From Prochlorococcus sp. AG-436-K22 (lineage in GTDB: Bacteria; Cyanobacteriota; Cyanobacteriia; PCC-6307; Cyanobiaceae), in contig QCPK01000002.1 in assembly GCA_003212555.1 (NCBI GenBank), positions 1-64,000 of the forward strand: 64,000 nucleotides of DNA. The letters are read 5' to 3'. Positions 8,168 to 16,537 of this stretch are shown here, piece by piece. Positions within the stretch are counted from its first letter, which is position 1. Each line of letters begins with the position of its first letter. The notes under the pieces were generated by a model. It saw only the letters and a list, made by a program, of their open reading frames with translations, did no database searches and had not been told where the DNA came from. The position numbers and the translations under genes were made by a program.

Positions 8168-8311
8168 TCATTTTTTAATGAGCTAGAAACAAGAGAAAGA
8201 TTTCAACTCGAAAATTCCCTGTATACAGATTTAGCGCAATCCAAAATTTCCTTTCACCTAAAGGTTCTCAAAGAGGCTGGTGTTATCACAGATAGGCAAA
8301 GTGTTCCCTGA
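8168..8311 (+). pseudogene. ArsR-type regulator remnant
   Basis: An open frame without a usable start reads ...TDLAQSKISFHLKVLKEAGV and ITDRQ, the recognition-helix region of ArsR/SmtB winged-helix repressors (L-x-Q-S-x-[IV]-S-x-H-L-x-x-L-x-x-A-G). It stops soon after. The N-terminal third and the C-terminus of a normal ArsR protein are missing. A 26-codon frame at 8073-8153 just upstream may be unrelated. I read this as a decayed regulator. Confidence 0.55.
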
Positions 8312-8446
8312 CTAATTAGCTAATCTTCCTAAACAGTGTAAGAAACAAATAAAGGGTCATCTGGATCACTTAAATAGAAATCACCTAATTGTAAAATCCC
8401 ATAATCATAGTAATAAAAAAAAGACCTGCCATGGAAATTAGTTTCA

Positions 8447-11400
8447 TTACTTCTCTTCCTGCTCCCTCTTTTCCATGGTCTTCTTTTTAAGAAAATTAAA
8501 GAAATTAGTAAATGCTTTTTCTTTATCATATTCACCATATATATCAGTAATTATTGTACTTATGATCGCGATAAGATGATTAAAATCATTTAAGTTTAAG
8601 ATCTCCGCTGATTCCATAACTTTAACTATCCCTCCTTCTTTAATCGTATAGCCATAAGAACCTTTTAATCGGTCAACATTTTCTTTTGTTCCTGGGTAAT
8701 ATCTAAAATATATGCTGCCATCATCATTTTCCTGCTGTCCCATCATTGGGATGGGATTGTTTTCTGCAAATGGAGTGTATCCCCAATATCCCAGAAGCAT
8801 TTCATTGAAGAAATCTCTATGTTCTATAACTGATTTCTTACTAGTATTAACAAAATTAGGATTTTTTGTTTCATGAATATATTCCTCTTGAATTGACTGA
8901 CAATTTTCTTCAAACAATTTCATTGCATCTGGGTCTCCTAGCTTTGTTGCTAATGCCCAGTCAGAGCATGCACCATTTAAGTCATTTGCTGATTGCTTTG
9001 TAGTACCTCTAGCATAGTAAGCATTAGAAAGTTTTGGATTAATTTCAATTGCCTTAGTGTAATCAGCAATTGCTTTTTCAGTATTACCAATTGCTTTATA
9101 TGCATGTCCCCGAAGAACATATAAGTCTTCATTGTCAGGTGTTATTTCTACTGCTTTATTGAAGTCTTCTAAGGAACCTTGAGTATCTCCAAGCATCATT
9201 TTAGATCTACCTCTCACATCAAATGAAAAAGCATCTTCAGGGTCTTTTTCAATCGCTTTTGTTAGCATTTCAATTGCTTCTTTAAAATCTTGTTTCTCAT
9301 AAAAAGCTTCTTTACCTAGGCTTCTATAATCTTCAGTTTCAGTGTATTGAATACTGCCATCTAGAAAAAGGGAAGCAAGTTCAAAACCTAAATCTTTTGC
9401 TTTATTCCAATCTTCACGGGCACCTATTAAATCTCCTAAGCATTTCTTTGATTCGCCGCGGGCTATATAAGCAATGCAACCTTTATCATTAGCAGCTTCG
9501 GGTTTAATTTCTATTGCTTTTGTGTAATCATCAATTGCTCCTTGATAATCCTTCAAGAATGACTTAAGTTCTCCGCGATTAATATATACAACTTCATTGG
9601 TTGGATCAATTTCTATGCTCTTGTTGTAATCAGCAAAACAACTTTGATAATTACTTTCTGAAAAGCCTACATCTCCTCTTCGCAAATAATTAAAAGGATT
9701 CCTTGGGTTTATATCTATAGCTTTACTGCAATCATCAATAGCACCTTGAGTGTCTCCAAGCTCTTTCTTTGCAATACCACGGATACTGTAGGCATCGTCA
9801 TCTTTCGGGTTTATCTTTATTGCAAGGTTAAGATCACTAATGGCTTCTTCATAATTGCTGGACTCTATTTTTTTAGAAGCAATTTGTGTATAAAGATTGG
9901 TTATAAATGGACTAAATCCAAGTGCTATTGAATAATCATCCATTGCACCCATTGTTTCCTTCCCATCTCCTTCACTTATTCCTATAAAGTTTCTTGCTAC
10001 ATAGCGATTATAATAGGCAAAGGCATTGCTCGTATTAAGATCAATTGCCTTATTAAAATCTACAATAGCAGCTTTGTAGTTATCATTTTTTAGGTTTTCA
10101 ATTCCTCTAGCTAAATAGCTATTTGATTCTTCATAGTCTTCTTCTTTCGTTTGGCTAACATCTCCAATTTTCTCTTTGGCAGTTGCAAGAAAAAGATTTA
10201 CATATGAATCCTTAGGATTTATTTCTAGTGACTTCTCATAATCAATAATTGCTCCTTCTAAATCGCCAAGTTTATCCTTTGCCTTACCTCTAAATGTATA
10301 GCCATCTTCTTCTTCCGGATTTATTTTTATAGCTATTGTGTAATCATTTATTGCTCCTGTTAAGTCTCCCAAAGAAGACTTTGCATCGCCCCTCTCTTTG
10401 TATGCATTATAGTTCTTTGAATTTAATTGTATAGCTTTAGTGAAATCTTGAATAGCATCTTGGTAATCACCACAAAATCCCTTGTATCCCCCTCGAACAA
10501 CATAATAATCTGAGTTATTAGGGTCTATTTTTATTGCCTTATTATAATCATCAATCTTCCCATTAGTATCTCCACTTCCTAGATCTTTTACCGCTCCCCG
10601 TTCAAAATATGCTTTTGCATTATTAGGGTCAATCTCTATTGCCTTACTAAAATCGGCAATGGAACCTTCTTCATCAGATAGGCTTTTAGCAAGACCTCTT
10701 TGATAATAGAACAGTGAATTACTAGAGTCGATTTCTATTGCCTTACTAAAATCGGCAATAGCATCTTTATCTCCACGCCACTTCTTCTTGCTTATAGAAA
10801 GACCTCTTTTGAAATAGAAAAGTGAATTATCTGGATCAATTCCAATTGCTTTGCTTAAGTCATCAATTGCACCCTCGTAATCCTTATTTTCATATTTTAG
10901 ATTTGCGCTTTCATACAAATCTTGAGCAGTTTTATTAGAGTCAGACATTCCTCCTTGAAACTCTTTTAGGCATTGCTGAGCAATATCTCGATTGGTATAG
11001 GCATTAGGATGATTTGGATTTATCTCAATTGCCTTAGTGAAATCAGCGATTGCTCCAGTATAATCTTTTAATTCTAGCTTTGCACTTGCTCGGTTGTTAT
11101 ATGCCTTATCATAATTAGGATTGATTTCTATTGCTTTTGTGTACTCAGATATTGCTCCTGAGTAATCTTTTGAATTCCACTTTGCATTACCTAGATTGTA
11201 TTGTGCAGCAGCAACTTCAGTTACAGATGTCTTATCTTTAATATTATTGTAGTAGGCAACTAGATCAGGATGTTTCTCTTTGCTTCTAGGGATAACTTCA
11301 GAATTTCTACTTTCTTGTTTGATCGGTCCGTATTTTCTATAATCAATTTTCCCTGAACCAGAGTCAATTTTTGATGAATGAGAACTATTCCCCTGAGTAA

Positions 11401-11461
11401 TCACTTTTAGTAAATACCATAGAAACCAAATGATAAAAACTAAAGAGATAAATTCACCCAT
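8447..11461 (-). CDS. very long membrane-anchored TPR protein (1004 aa)
   Basis: An N-terminal membrane anchor (FISLVFIIWFLWYLL, residues 4-18) is followed by a linker and about twenty TPR units from residue 80 to 860. Most have the pattern GD(Y/L)xGAIxDYTKAIEINP. The last 130 residues are a non-TPR domain with FFNEMLLGYWGYTPFAENNP and an amphipathic Lys/Glu tail. Near-identical units suggest repeat growth by internal duplication. The protein is probably a membrane-tethered scaffold; the side of the membrane is not certain. Confidence 0.8.
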   Translation of the reverse strand: MGEFISLVFIIWFLWYLLKVITQGNSSHSSKIDSGSGKIDYRKYGPIKQESRNSEVIPRSKEKHPDLVAYYNNIKDKTSVTEVAAAQYNLGNAKWNSKDYSGAISEYTKAIEINPNYDKAYNNRASAKLELKDYTGAIADFTKAIEINPNHPNAYTNRDIAQQCLKEFQGGMSDSNKTAQDLYESANLKYENKDYEGAIDDLSKAIGIDPDNSLFYFKRGLSISKKKWRGDKDAIADFSKAIEIDSSNSLFYYQRGLAKSLSDEEGSIADFSKAIEIDPNNAKAYFERGAVKDLGSGDTNGKIDDYNKAIKIDPNNSDYYVVRGGYKGFCGDYQDAIQDFTKAIQLNSKNYNAYKERGDAKSSLGDLTGAINDYTIAIKINPEEEDGYTFRGKAKDKLGDLEGAIIDYEKSLEINPKDSYVNLFLATAKEKIGDVSQTKEEDYEESNSYLARGIENLKNDNYKAAIVDFNKAIDLNTSNAFAYYNRYVARNFIGISEGDGKETMGAMDDYSIALGFSPFITNLYTQIASKKIESSNYEEAISDLNLAIKINPKDDDAYSIRGIAKKELGDTQGAIDDCSKAIDINPRNPFNYLRRGDVGFSESNYQSCFADYNKSIEIDPTNEVVYINRGELKSFLKDYQGAIDDYTKAIEIKPEAANDKGCIAYIARGESKKCLGDLIGAREDWNKAKDLGFELASLFLDGSIQYTETEDYRSLGKEAFYEKQDFKEAIEMLTKAIEKDPEDAFSFDVRGRSKMMLGDTQGSLEDFNKAVEITPDNEDLYVLRGHAYKAIGNTEKAIADYTKAIEINPKLSNAYYARGTTKQSANDLNGACSDWALATKLGDPDAMKLFEENCQSIQEEYIHETKNPNFVNTSKKSVIEHRDFFNEMLLGYWGYTPFAENNPIPMMGQQENDDGSIYFRYYPGTKENVDRLKGSYGYTIKEGGIVKVMESAEILNLNDFNHLIAIISTIITDIYGEYDKEKAFTNFFNFLKKKTMEKREQEEK

Positions 11462-11619
11462 TCTTTTTTTCTGTGAAAACCCATTGCAGTTGTTCTAAAT
11501 CCCAATGCAATAGTTGGACTTGAGAGAACGAACTAAACGCAATCTCCTTCTAGTTAATCTAGTCAGGACAGTCTCTCTAGTCAGAAAGCAGTAAATTTTG
11601 GTTATGGATTAAAGCAAAA

Positions 11620-11796
11620 ATGATATTTAAATCAAATGCTGGCAAATCCTTTAACCAAGAACAGGCAATCGATCTGCTGGTGTCCTTAGTCGCTACAGAT
11701 GCCAACTCAGAAAAGAAGTGGAGGAGTTTTTATAACTCCCTCTCAAGCACTGAACTACTGGATGAGTGGAACGAGTACTGGAAAACTGAGGCGTAG
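11620..11796 (+). CDS. small hypothetical protein (58 aa)
   Basis: An ATG frame shorter than the track limit. It encodes an acidic helical protein (MIFKSNAGKSFNQEQAIDLL, ending DEWNEYWKTEA). It has no signal peptide, and the family is not recognised. It follows the large TPR gene divergently. Confidence 0.45.
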   Translation: MIFKSNAGKSFNQEQAIDLLVSLVATDANSEKKWRSFYNSLSSTELLDEWNEYWKTEA

Positions 11797-12097
11797 ATAA
11801 ATCCCAAAAAAAATTCTCAAAGATTTAAGAGGTGGTTTAACGATGTAGGCAGGACATCAATTACCCCCTGACTCCCCCCCTAAAAACATTGAATACTCCT
11901 CATAGAAAAGCGAACCACCTTTCTATAACTAGATAGTGATTCAAAGTTGGAATGGATTCACAAAAAGGTTGGAATGAGCCGAAACCTCAATTCCTTAAAT
12001 CGACTGGTATTACTAGTTTTCTTATTTAGAACTGATCAATTGAGAATGGATAAATTTTTTATGAGATGCGATCTGTAGCTTCCAGTAATTCTTATTC
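11797..12097. other. intergenic stretch, nothing recognised
   Basis: About 300 bases, AT-rich, with no supported gene. Its right edge runs into the repeat that starts at 12100. Confidence 0.35.
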
Positions 12098-12099
12098 CT

Positions 12100-12230
12100 T
12101 TCAAATCCTAATTAGATAGAGTAAAGAAAAGAGATGGAAGAATGAGGTTTCATTCCAACTCCATTCCAACCACCGAGTATCGCTAAGATTACAGACTATG
12201 ACTGAACCCAACTACTGGCTAATGAAAAGC
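12100..12230 (+). repeat. direct repeat copy A (EVE gene leader)
   Basis: About 130 bases nearly identical to 14853-14983. Both begin TTCAAATCCTAATTAGATAG and run through a start codon at the same distance (98 bases). Weaker similarity continues past the broken reading frame into an AAAATACT-containing palindromic patch. The two copies are direct repeats 2.75 kb apart. Confidence 0.85.
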
Positions 12231-12269
12231 GAACAATCAACTCTACCAAGGGATCTCAGCGATTTTTGA
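12198..12269 (+). pseudogene. truncated EVE-domain gene start, copy A
   Basis: The frame opens with MTEPNYWLMKSEQ, which matches the conserved N-terminus of EVE-domain proteins (family start (x)YWLMKSEP). It leaves the family pattern after about 12 residues and stops at codon 24. EVE domains belong to the PUA-like fold, bind modified bases and often occur near defence genes. Only the leader and first codons survive. Between 12270 and 12714 I see no supported gene; the 71-residue frame at 12347 is doubtful. Confidence 0.6.
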
Positions 12270-12714
12270 AAAGCCATACTAGCAAAATACTAGCAAGCGT
12301 CTAACCGCAGAAATCCGTTGACATCAAAGCTCGTCTTAGAAGTTTTGTGCAAGAAGGTTTTAATAGTCCACTAGAACGAGGAGCCGGTCTCTTTGGCGCT
12401 AATGAACTAACACTACCTACAGCTAAAGGGAAAAGACTTACTAAAAACAAGAAAATTACTCTCATGCAGCTATTAAAGAGAGCAACGTGCAAAGAGAAAG
12501 TATTAGATATGACTAGACACCAAAAAAAACCGCCGTTAGGCAGGCCCTTTTGGAGATCTTAAGCAAGTGTTTCCTTGTTTCCACTGCTGGAAGATCTCAA
12601 CTCCTCACAGCAGTATTTTTTACCTATAAGTCTTTATTTGGCAAGTTTTTTTGACTATCACCTTCCCAACCCTCTAAATAACTTATACCTATTGTTGAAA
12701 AAGCTTTGCTATTT

Positions 12715-13152
12715 TCAATTTATATAGTTTACTTGAGAAGTTCTTTCTCTTTCACCCATTGGGGGAACAAGCTTATTCAGCGACCTAAGAAAATAAGGTA
12801 ATACAAAGAATGTTCCAGCAGCAATCGAAACTAATAAATTCATCCAAAACTCTTCATTCTTCTTTTGTGTCCACTTAGTTCTTTTCACATTTGAATTAAC
12901 TATAGAAAAAACCTTTTTTGATTTTGCTTCTTCTTGTTTTGCTTCTTCCTGCTTTTTAATTAAAACCATCTTCTCATAGGAATCAAAACCGTAAATGTTT
13001 TCATTTCTTTTTTCAGTACTATGTGTATCTTTGTTGATTCCTTGAAATGACTTAGACATTTCACCTTCCTTCTTGACAGGAATAGGAATACCGCAGTTCC
13101 AACAATAATTTACCTTTGAATTAATCTCTGCTCGGCAATTAATGCAAATCAT
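12715..13152 (-). CDS. zinc-ribbon membrane protein
   Basis: A 145-residue protein with an N-terminal zinc ribbon (MICINCRAEINSKVNYCWNC, two C-x-x-C knuckles), a long charged Lys/Glu linker with coiled-coil character (about residues 45-105) and one membrane helix near the C-terminus (NLLVSIAAGTFFVLPYFL). The ribbon differs from the CxxCGAP ribbons of the 18-31 kb cluster but the layout is alike: a cytoplasmic zinc ribbon tethered to the membrane. Such proteins accompany SPFH/PspA-type envelope systems in other bacteria. Confidence 0.7.
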   Translation of the reverse strand: MICINCRAEINSKVNYCWNCGIPIPVKKEGEMSKSFQGINKDTHSTEKRNENIYGFDSYEKMVLIKKQEEAKQEEAKSKKVFSIVNSNVKRTKWTQKKNEEFWMNLLVSIAAGTFFVLPYFLRSLNKLVPPMGERERTSQVNYIN

Positions 13153-13271
13153 TCAGAACATAAATATTACCTAAAGCATACCCACCAAAGGCAATTGCCA
13201 TACTTCATATGAACAAGAATCAATAGCAATCATTAACTATAGCCTTCTTCTTAGTGTCATTACCTTTACGC

Positions 13272-13670
13272 CTAATTAAAATCGCCAATTTTTTTACAAG
13301 ACGCTCCATGGCTTGCACCATGAGGATATATAAACTTATACCTCCAAGTAGAACGATCTATTATTGTTTCCCCATTACCAGTGAGAGGTTCTCCGTTAGC
13401 AAAAATTATGATTTGACTGTCTGTAATACTTACCTTGCTTGAACCATACCTCACAGGTTTAGAGAAGGAATCTAATTGGCTATAAAAATCAACTGTATTA
13501 GCTTTAATATTTATGTCGTATTTAGTAATCCACTGCTTACCATTATCAGCAAGGGTTCTGGAACACTCCAAGTAAAGATGATTTGCGGATTGATTTCTCT
13601 TGCAGCCAACTATTGAGAGTAACAGTACACTCACAATCGCAATCCCTTTAATTATGTTTGATGATCTCAT
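13272..13670 (-). CDS. lipoprotein
   Basis: The open frame reaches 13700, but the methionine at 13670 gives a standard lipoprotein signal (MRSSNIIKGIAIVSVLLLSI, then VGC lipobox), so I choose it. The upstream codons derive from a hairpin repeat. The mature 110 residues are beta-rich with a second cysteine (LYLECSRTL) and a third near the C-terminus. Function unknown; probably membrane-anchored by lipid. Its neighbour upstream is a SHOCT-tailed membrane protein. Confidence 0.65.
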   Translation of the reverse strand: MRSSNIIKGIAIVSVLLLSIVGCKRNQSANHLYLECSRTLADNGKQWITKYDINIKANTVDFYSQLDSFSKPVRYGSSKVSITDSQIIIFANGEPLTGNGETIIDRSTWRYKFIYPHGASHGASCKKIGDFN

Positions 13671-13679
13671 GTAAGAAGT

Positions 13680-13707
13680 ATGCCGCTTTTTAAGCAGCAT
13701 TTCAAAA
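13680..13707 (-). repeat. hairpin repeat copy 1
   Basis: A 28-base sequence identical to 14640-14667. It contains the imperfect inverted repeat ATGCCGCTT / AAGCAGCAT with a tiny loop. It lies at the 5' end of the lipoprotein gene. The two copies bracket the SHOCT-protein gene. Confidence 0.8.
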
Positions 13708-13736
13708 GAACAAAAGTAATAAGCATTTCACAAATG

Positions 13737-14555
13737 CTAAATGCCCAACTTCTTTTTTCTAATTGCTTGGTACTCTTCTTCCGAAATCAACCCTCTGTCC
13801 AACATGCTCTTCAATTTCTCTAGCTGTACTTCCATGTGATCCAGCTCATCTTTCTTTTCAAAACTAAAAGGAATTGTGCGAAGTAACTTATTTATTTTTC
13901 CTGTGATTGGCTCGGAATCATCATCTGAAGTCAAATCGTCTACATTTTCTCCATTATCATCCTCTCTCTCTCTAAGTATCACTTTTGCATGCACTCTAGC
14001 CTGATCAATGCCTAGTTTTGCCCAATATACGGTGGAAGCAAAACTGATGAGATAGATCAATGCGCCTAATCTACTATCAGGTTCAAACGGTATACCAAGA
14101 ATTAAAACTAGAAGAACAATTGCTAGCTGTCCACCAAGACAAAATAGATATGGGGTATATGTTGACCTACTTAAAGCATAATAAATCCCTACGCCTGGAA
14201 TGATATGTCCAAATGCATAACCCCAACCAACATCTCTTAACCTCCTTTGAAATGCTTTCTTCTTTCCATGAATCCAGCGCTTATCATTAAAACTCTGATT
14301 CATACGACTTCGGGCTAAACCAGGGTCGTATCCTTTAGGCACAGAACTCTCTGTTCGCAGTTCGTTACAAGCAGGTTCTATTAATAAGGCCCCTTTAGGT
14401 ACTTCTATGATTATTTTATGATCAATATTTCTCAAAACAAATAATTCGGAACCATACCATTCTGAATAAGATAACGAAGCTATTTCAGCACTACGCAACT
14501 CACCAGTCCTTAATGCAATTGCCACTGCTCGATTAAAAGCGTCTTCAAATTCCAT
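13737..14555 (-). CDS. membrane protein with C-terminal SHOCT motif
   Basis: A 272-residue protein. An N-terminal soluble domain of about 120 residues includes ELRSAEIASLSYSEWYGSEL. Two or three membrane helices follow (about residues 115-195, with YLFCLGGQLAIVLLVLILGI), then an acidic linker, and the last 32 residues form a SHOCT motif (LEKLKSMLDRGLISEEEYQA). SHOCT is a short helical tail found on many envelope proteins. The SPFH protein at 21406-22374 carries the same kind of tail, a link between the two halves of the island. Confidence 0.7.
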   Translation of the reverse strand: MEFEDAFNRAVAIALRTGELRSAEIASLSYSEWYGSELFVLRNIDHKIIIEVPKGALLIEPACNELRTESSVPKGYDPGLARSRMNQSFNDKRWIHGKKKAFQRRLRDVGWGYAFGHIIPGVGIYYALSRSTYTPYLFCLGGQLAIVLLVLILGIPFEPDSRLGALIYLISFASTVYWAKLGIDQARVHAKVILREREDDNGENVDDLTSDDDSEPITGKINKLLRTIPFSFEKKDELDHMEVQLEKLKSMLDRGLISEEEYQAIRKKKLGI

Positions 14556-14639
14556 GATGCTTTAACTTCAGCTGATTAATTCAAATAAAAGCCAGTAAAA
14601 AGTGCTTGTGAATTCATTAATGCATTTCATATAACTATC

Positions 14640-14667
14640 ATGCCGCTTTTTAAGCAGCATTTCAAAA
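14640..14667 (-). repeat. hairpin repeat copy 2
   Basis: Identical to 13680-13707 (28 bases). It is followed directly by a TPR-gene remnant. Could be a small mobile or structural repeat, or the trace of a duplication that carried the gene between the copies. Confidence 0.8.
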
Positions 14668-14673
14668 AAACAC

Positions 14674-14766
14674 GGAGACCTTAAAGATGCCTGTGAAGAC
14701 TGGAAGAAAGCAACAGAGTTAGGTGATGAAGATGCTGCAGAGTTATTGAAGGAGCATTGCGAATGA
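14674..14766 (+). pseudogene. C-terminal remnant of a TPR gene
   Basis: The frame reads GDLKDACEDWKKATELGDED and ends AELLKEHCE-stop, the typical last repeat of the island's TPR proteins (compare GACSDWALATKLGDPDAMKL in the 1004-residue protein). Everything upstream is gone, replaced by the hairpin repeat. The stop codon touches the tRNA-Pro relic, so this was the end of an older element. Confidence 0.7.
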
Positions 14767-14804
14767 CCTAGTGCTTCACATGCACCCGCGCTAAATCAAT
14801 GCAG
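14765..14804 (-). repeat. tRNA-Pro middle relic
   Basis: Two exact blocks of the tRNA-Pro gene, GACCTAGTGCT and GCACCCGCGCTA, are kept in order and spacing, with changes in the anticodon loop and D-arm side. It is on the minus strand like the intact gene 1.6 kb away. It cannot fold as a working tRNA. I read it as a degraded attachment site of an earlier insertion. Confidence 0.75.
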
Positions 14805-14852
14805 GATGAAGAATTAAGGGAAAGATGAATCCAACTTCTAATTCCTATTACC

Positions 14853-14983
14853 TTCAAATCCTAATTAGATAGAGTAAAGAAAAGAGATGGAAGAATGAGG
14901 TTTCATTCCAACTCCATTCCAACCATCGAGTATCGCCAAGATTACAGACTATGACTGAACCACGCTACTGGCAAATGAAAAGT
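14853..14983 (+). repeat. direct repeat copy B (EVE gene leader)
   Basis: Second copy of the repeat at 12100-12230, in the same orientation. Confidence 0.85.
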
Positions 14984-15010
14984 GAACCTGTAAGCATAGA
15001 GATGGATTAG
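14951..15010 (+). pseudogene. truncated EVE-domain gene start, copy B
   Basis: The frame reads MTEPRYWQMKSEPVSIEMD and stops at codon 20. The first 13 residues fit the EVE-domain N-terminus better than copy A does. The rest of the gene is absent. Confidence 0.6.
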
Positions 15011-15082
15011 AAAGAATACAAGGAATCCCTTACGAGTAAAATACTCGCAATCTATTCATGCAAGTTCCCAAGTAAAAAGCAA

Positions 15083-15487
15083 ATGAGTGAAGAAATCACA
15101 GCGGAGTATGCCAAAAAAGCTCAGAAAGATGCTGAATGGGCTTACAACAATGCAATGGAAAAGTTCTACTACTCAATGTTGGAGGTTATTTTCTTAAGAA
15201 TCAAAAGTCATCTCAGTCCACAGGGGTTAAAGAAAGTCATAGAGATGGATGAAAAAAGGAACAACAATGAAAACCTTGGAGTTGAATTTAGCCAAAAAAC
15301 TTGGGCGGTTTTAGCAGAATCTTGGGCAGGAGCAGAAGGTCTAGCTATGACAAAAATTGCTGATCTTTATGGACTTGAGATATCTGATTTGGATATATCA
15401 AAAATTGAGAGACTTAATAAAAACCCTGATACTCCAAAATGTGAGCCAACTAATAGAAAAGATAAGAAAGAATATAATGCATATTAA
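15083..15487 (+). CDS. hypothetical protein (134 aa)
   Basis: A soluble, mostly helical protein (MSEEITAEYAKKAQKDAEWA; LAESWAGAEGLAMTKIADLY) with a charged Lys/Asn tail. No signal peptide, membrane segment or known motif that I recognise. It follows EVE leader copy B and precedes the small membrane-protein gene. Confidence 0.6.
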   Translation: MSEEITAEYAKKAQKDAEWAYNNAMEKFYYSMLEVIFLRIKSHLSPQGLKKVIEMDEKRNNNENLGVEFSQKTWAVLAESWAGAEGLAMTKIADLYGLEISDLDISKIERLNKNPDTPKCEPTNRKDKKEYNAY

Positions 15488-15662
15488 CTGGAATCTATTC
15501 CCAACAAAATACTACCCAGCAATATAGCGAGAGATATAATTTCAAAACTTCTACAGCTAATACGGGAAAGGGTCTATGCAGTGTAGGGCGACAGGGATTG
15601 ATATAGAAGGGAATAGATTATGAAGACTATAGCTAGATCAGCTCTTCAGGTAGAACAAACGG

Positions 15663-15791
15663 CTATGAATCCTTTTTCTTGAAAAATTTTTGGAACATCC
15701 ACACTAAATAAATAGTTGAGCCTATAAACAAAATCAAGCTAAAGGTACCAACTGCTGAATTTGCTGCTTCTACTGTTGGCATCTCACCCAT
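15663..15791 (-). CDS. small single-helix membrane protein (42 aa), copy 1
   Basis: The product is MGEMPTVEAANSAVGTFSLI followed by the rest of one membrane helix and the conserved tail YLVWMFQKFFKKKDS. The same C-terminal half, GSTIYLVWMFQKFFKKKDS, occurs at 16185-16277, and the N-terminal MPTVEAANSAVG occurs at 3279-3313. The single helix with a basic tail resembles small photosystem or respiratory subunits, but I cannot name it. Retention of near-identical tails suggests selection. Confidence 0.6.
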   Translation of the reverse strand: MGEMPTVEAANSAVGTFSLILFIGSTIYLVWMFQKFFKKKDS

Positions 15792-15810
15792 GCTTTTTTC
15801 TCCTTTACTT

Positions 15811-16110
15811 TTAGTGAGTTACTGAGCCATCCATAATCGTGATATTGGTATCACTAGAGTTAGCCCAGCGTAATTTACTTAACTCTTGATAATCGGCTCT
15901 GTTGTAAGCCTCTGAAGCTACTTCTTTAGATGGAAATTCAATAATCACAGCAAGGTGACCGCCTTTACCTTCAACAGTTTTTGCATCTAGATCTTTAGCA
16001 GCAACCTTGCCACCAATTGATTCAATCCAGGTAGCAAAGCCTTGTACATATTCTCCAAACCCTTCTGGATTAGTGACTGTTGTTGTAACGATCCAATACC
16101 CCTTAGACAT
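15811..16110 (-). CDS. DUF1330 family protein
   Basis: A 99-residue protein with the dimeric alpha/beta-barrel pattern of DUF1330: YWIVTTTVTNPEGFGEYVQG, then a GGKVAAKD strand, HLAVIIEFPSKEVASEAYN and a C-terminal strand. The family is widespread and mostly uncharacterised. It lies between two related small membrane-protein genes, all on the minus strand next to tRNA-Pro. Confidence 0.85.
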   Translation of the reverse strand: MSKGYWIVTTTVTNPEGFGEYVQGFATWIESIGGKVAAKDLDAKTVEGKGGHLAVIIEFPSKEVASEAYNRADYQELSKLRWANSSDTNITIMDGSVTH

Positions 16111-16184
16111 GAAAATTTTCTATAAGAATAACAGCATCTCATATTTGATCCGTCAAAGGGCAACACTTCAGGCAGTTTTAAAAG

Positions 16185-16277
16185 CTATGAATCTTTCTTC
16201 TTGAAAAACTTTTGGAACATCCAAACCAAGTAAATGGTTGATCCAACTAGCAACAGCATTGGGAAAAGTGTTTCCAT
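16185..16277 (-). CDS. small single-helix membrane protein (30 aa), copy 2
   Basis: A 31-codon frame: METLFPMLLLVGSTIYLVWM then FQKFFKKKDS. The last 19 residues are identical to the 42-residue protein at 15663-15791, while the N-terminus differs. Confidence 0.5.
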   Translation of the reverse strand: METLFPMLLLVGSTIYLVWMFQKFFKKKDS

Positions 16278-16369
16278 AAGTCCCTTCAAGTCTCTGTTAT
16301 GCACGAAATATGCACGAAAGTAGTTTTGACCCTGTTTTGGCCTTCCCTGAGATCCCTTGCAAATACTAA

Positions 16370-16443
16370 TCGGGGCGACAGGATTCGAACCTGCGACCTA
16401 GTGCTCCCAAAGCACCCGCGCTACCAAACTGCGCCACGCCCCG
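16370..16443 (-). tRNA. tRNA-Pro(TGG)
   Basis: The minus strand folds as a full cloverleaf: acceptor CGGGGCG / CGCCCCG, D-arm GCGCAGTTTGGTAGCGC, anticodon stem-loop with TGG, and T-arm GGTTCGAATCC. CCA is not encoded. It is the only complete copy; three partial copies lie in the window. The integrase gene begins 143 bases beyond its 5' end. An inserted element would have restored the 5' half of this gene, leaving the old 5' half at 34973-35007. Confidence 0.97.
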
Positions 16444-16537
16444 TTTACAGACATTCTAGACCCTAACTAGAGTTAAGTGCCAGCAATGCTTTTGCTGCTT
16501 GCATCAACAAGCCTCAGATGCGATCATTTAGACAACG

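Noticed and set aside
12301-12562. Overlapping frames at 12301-12492 (minus) and 12347-12562 (plus)
   Set aside because: They are antisense to each other and neither has a recognisable motif; the region is probably decayed DNA after the EVE fragment.
15583-15602. GGGCGACAGGGATT, like the 3' end of tRNA-Pro
   Set aside because: Only about 12 bases agree before the sequence diverges; too short to call a fourth relic.
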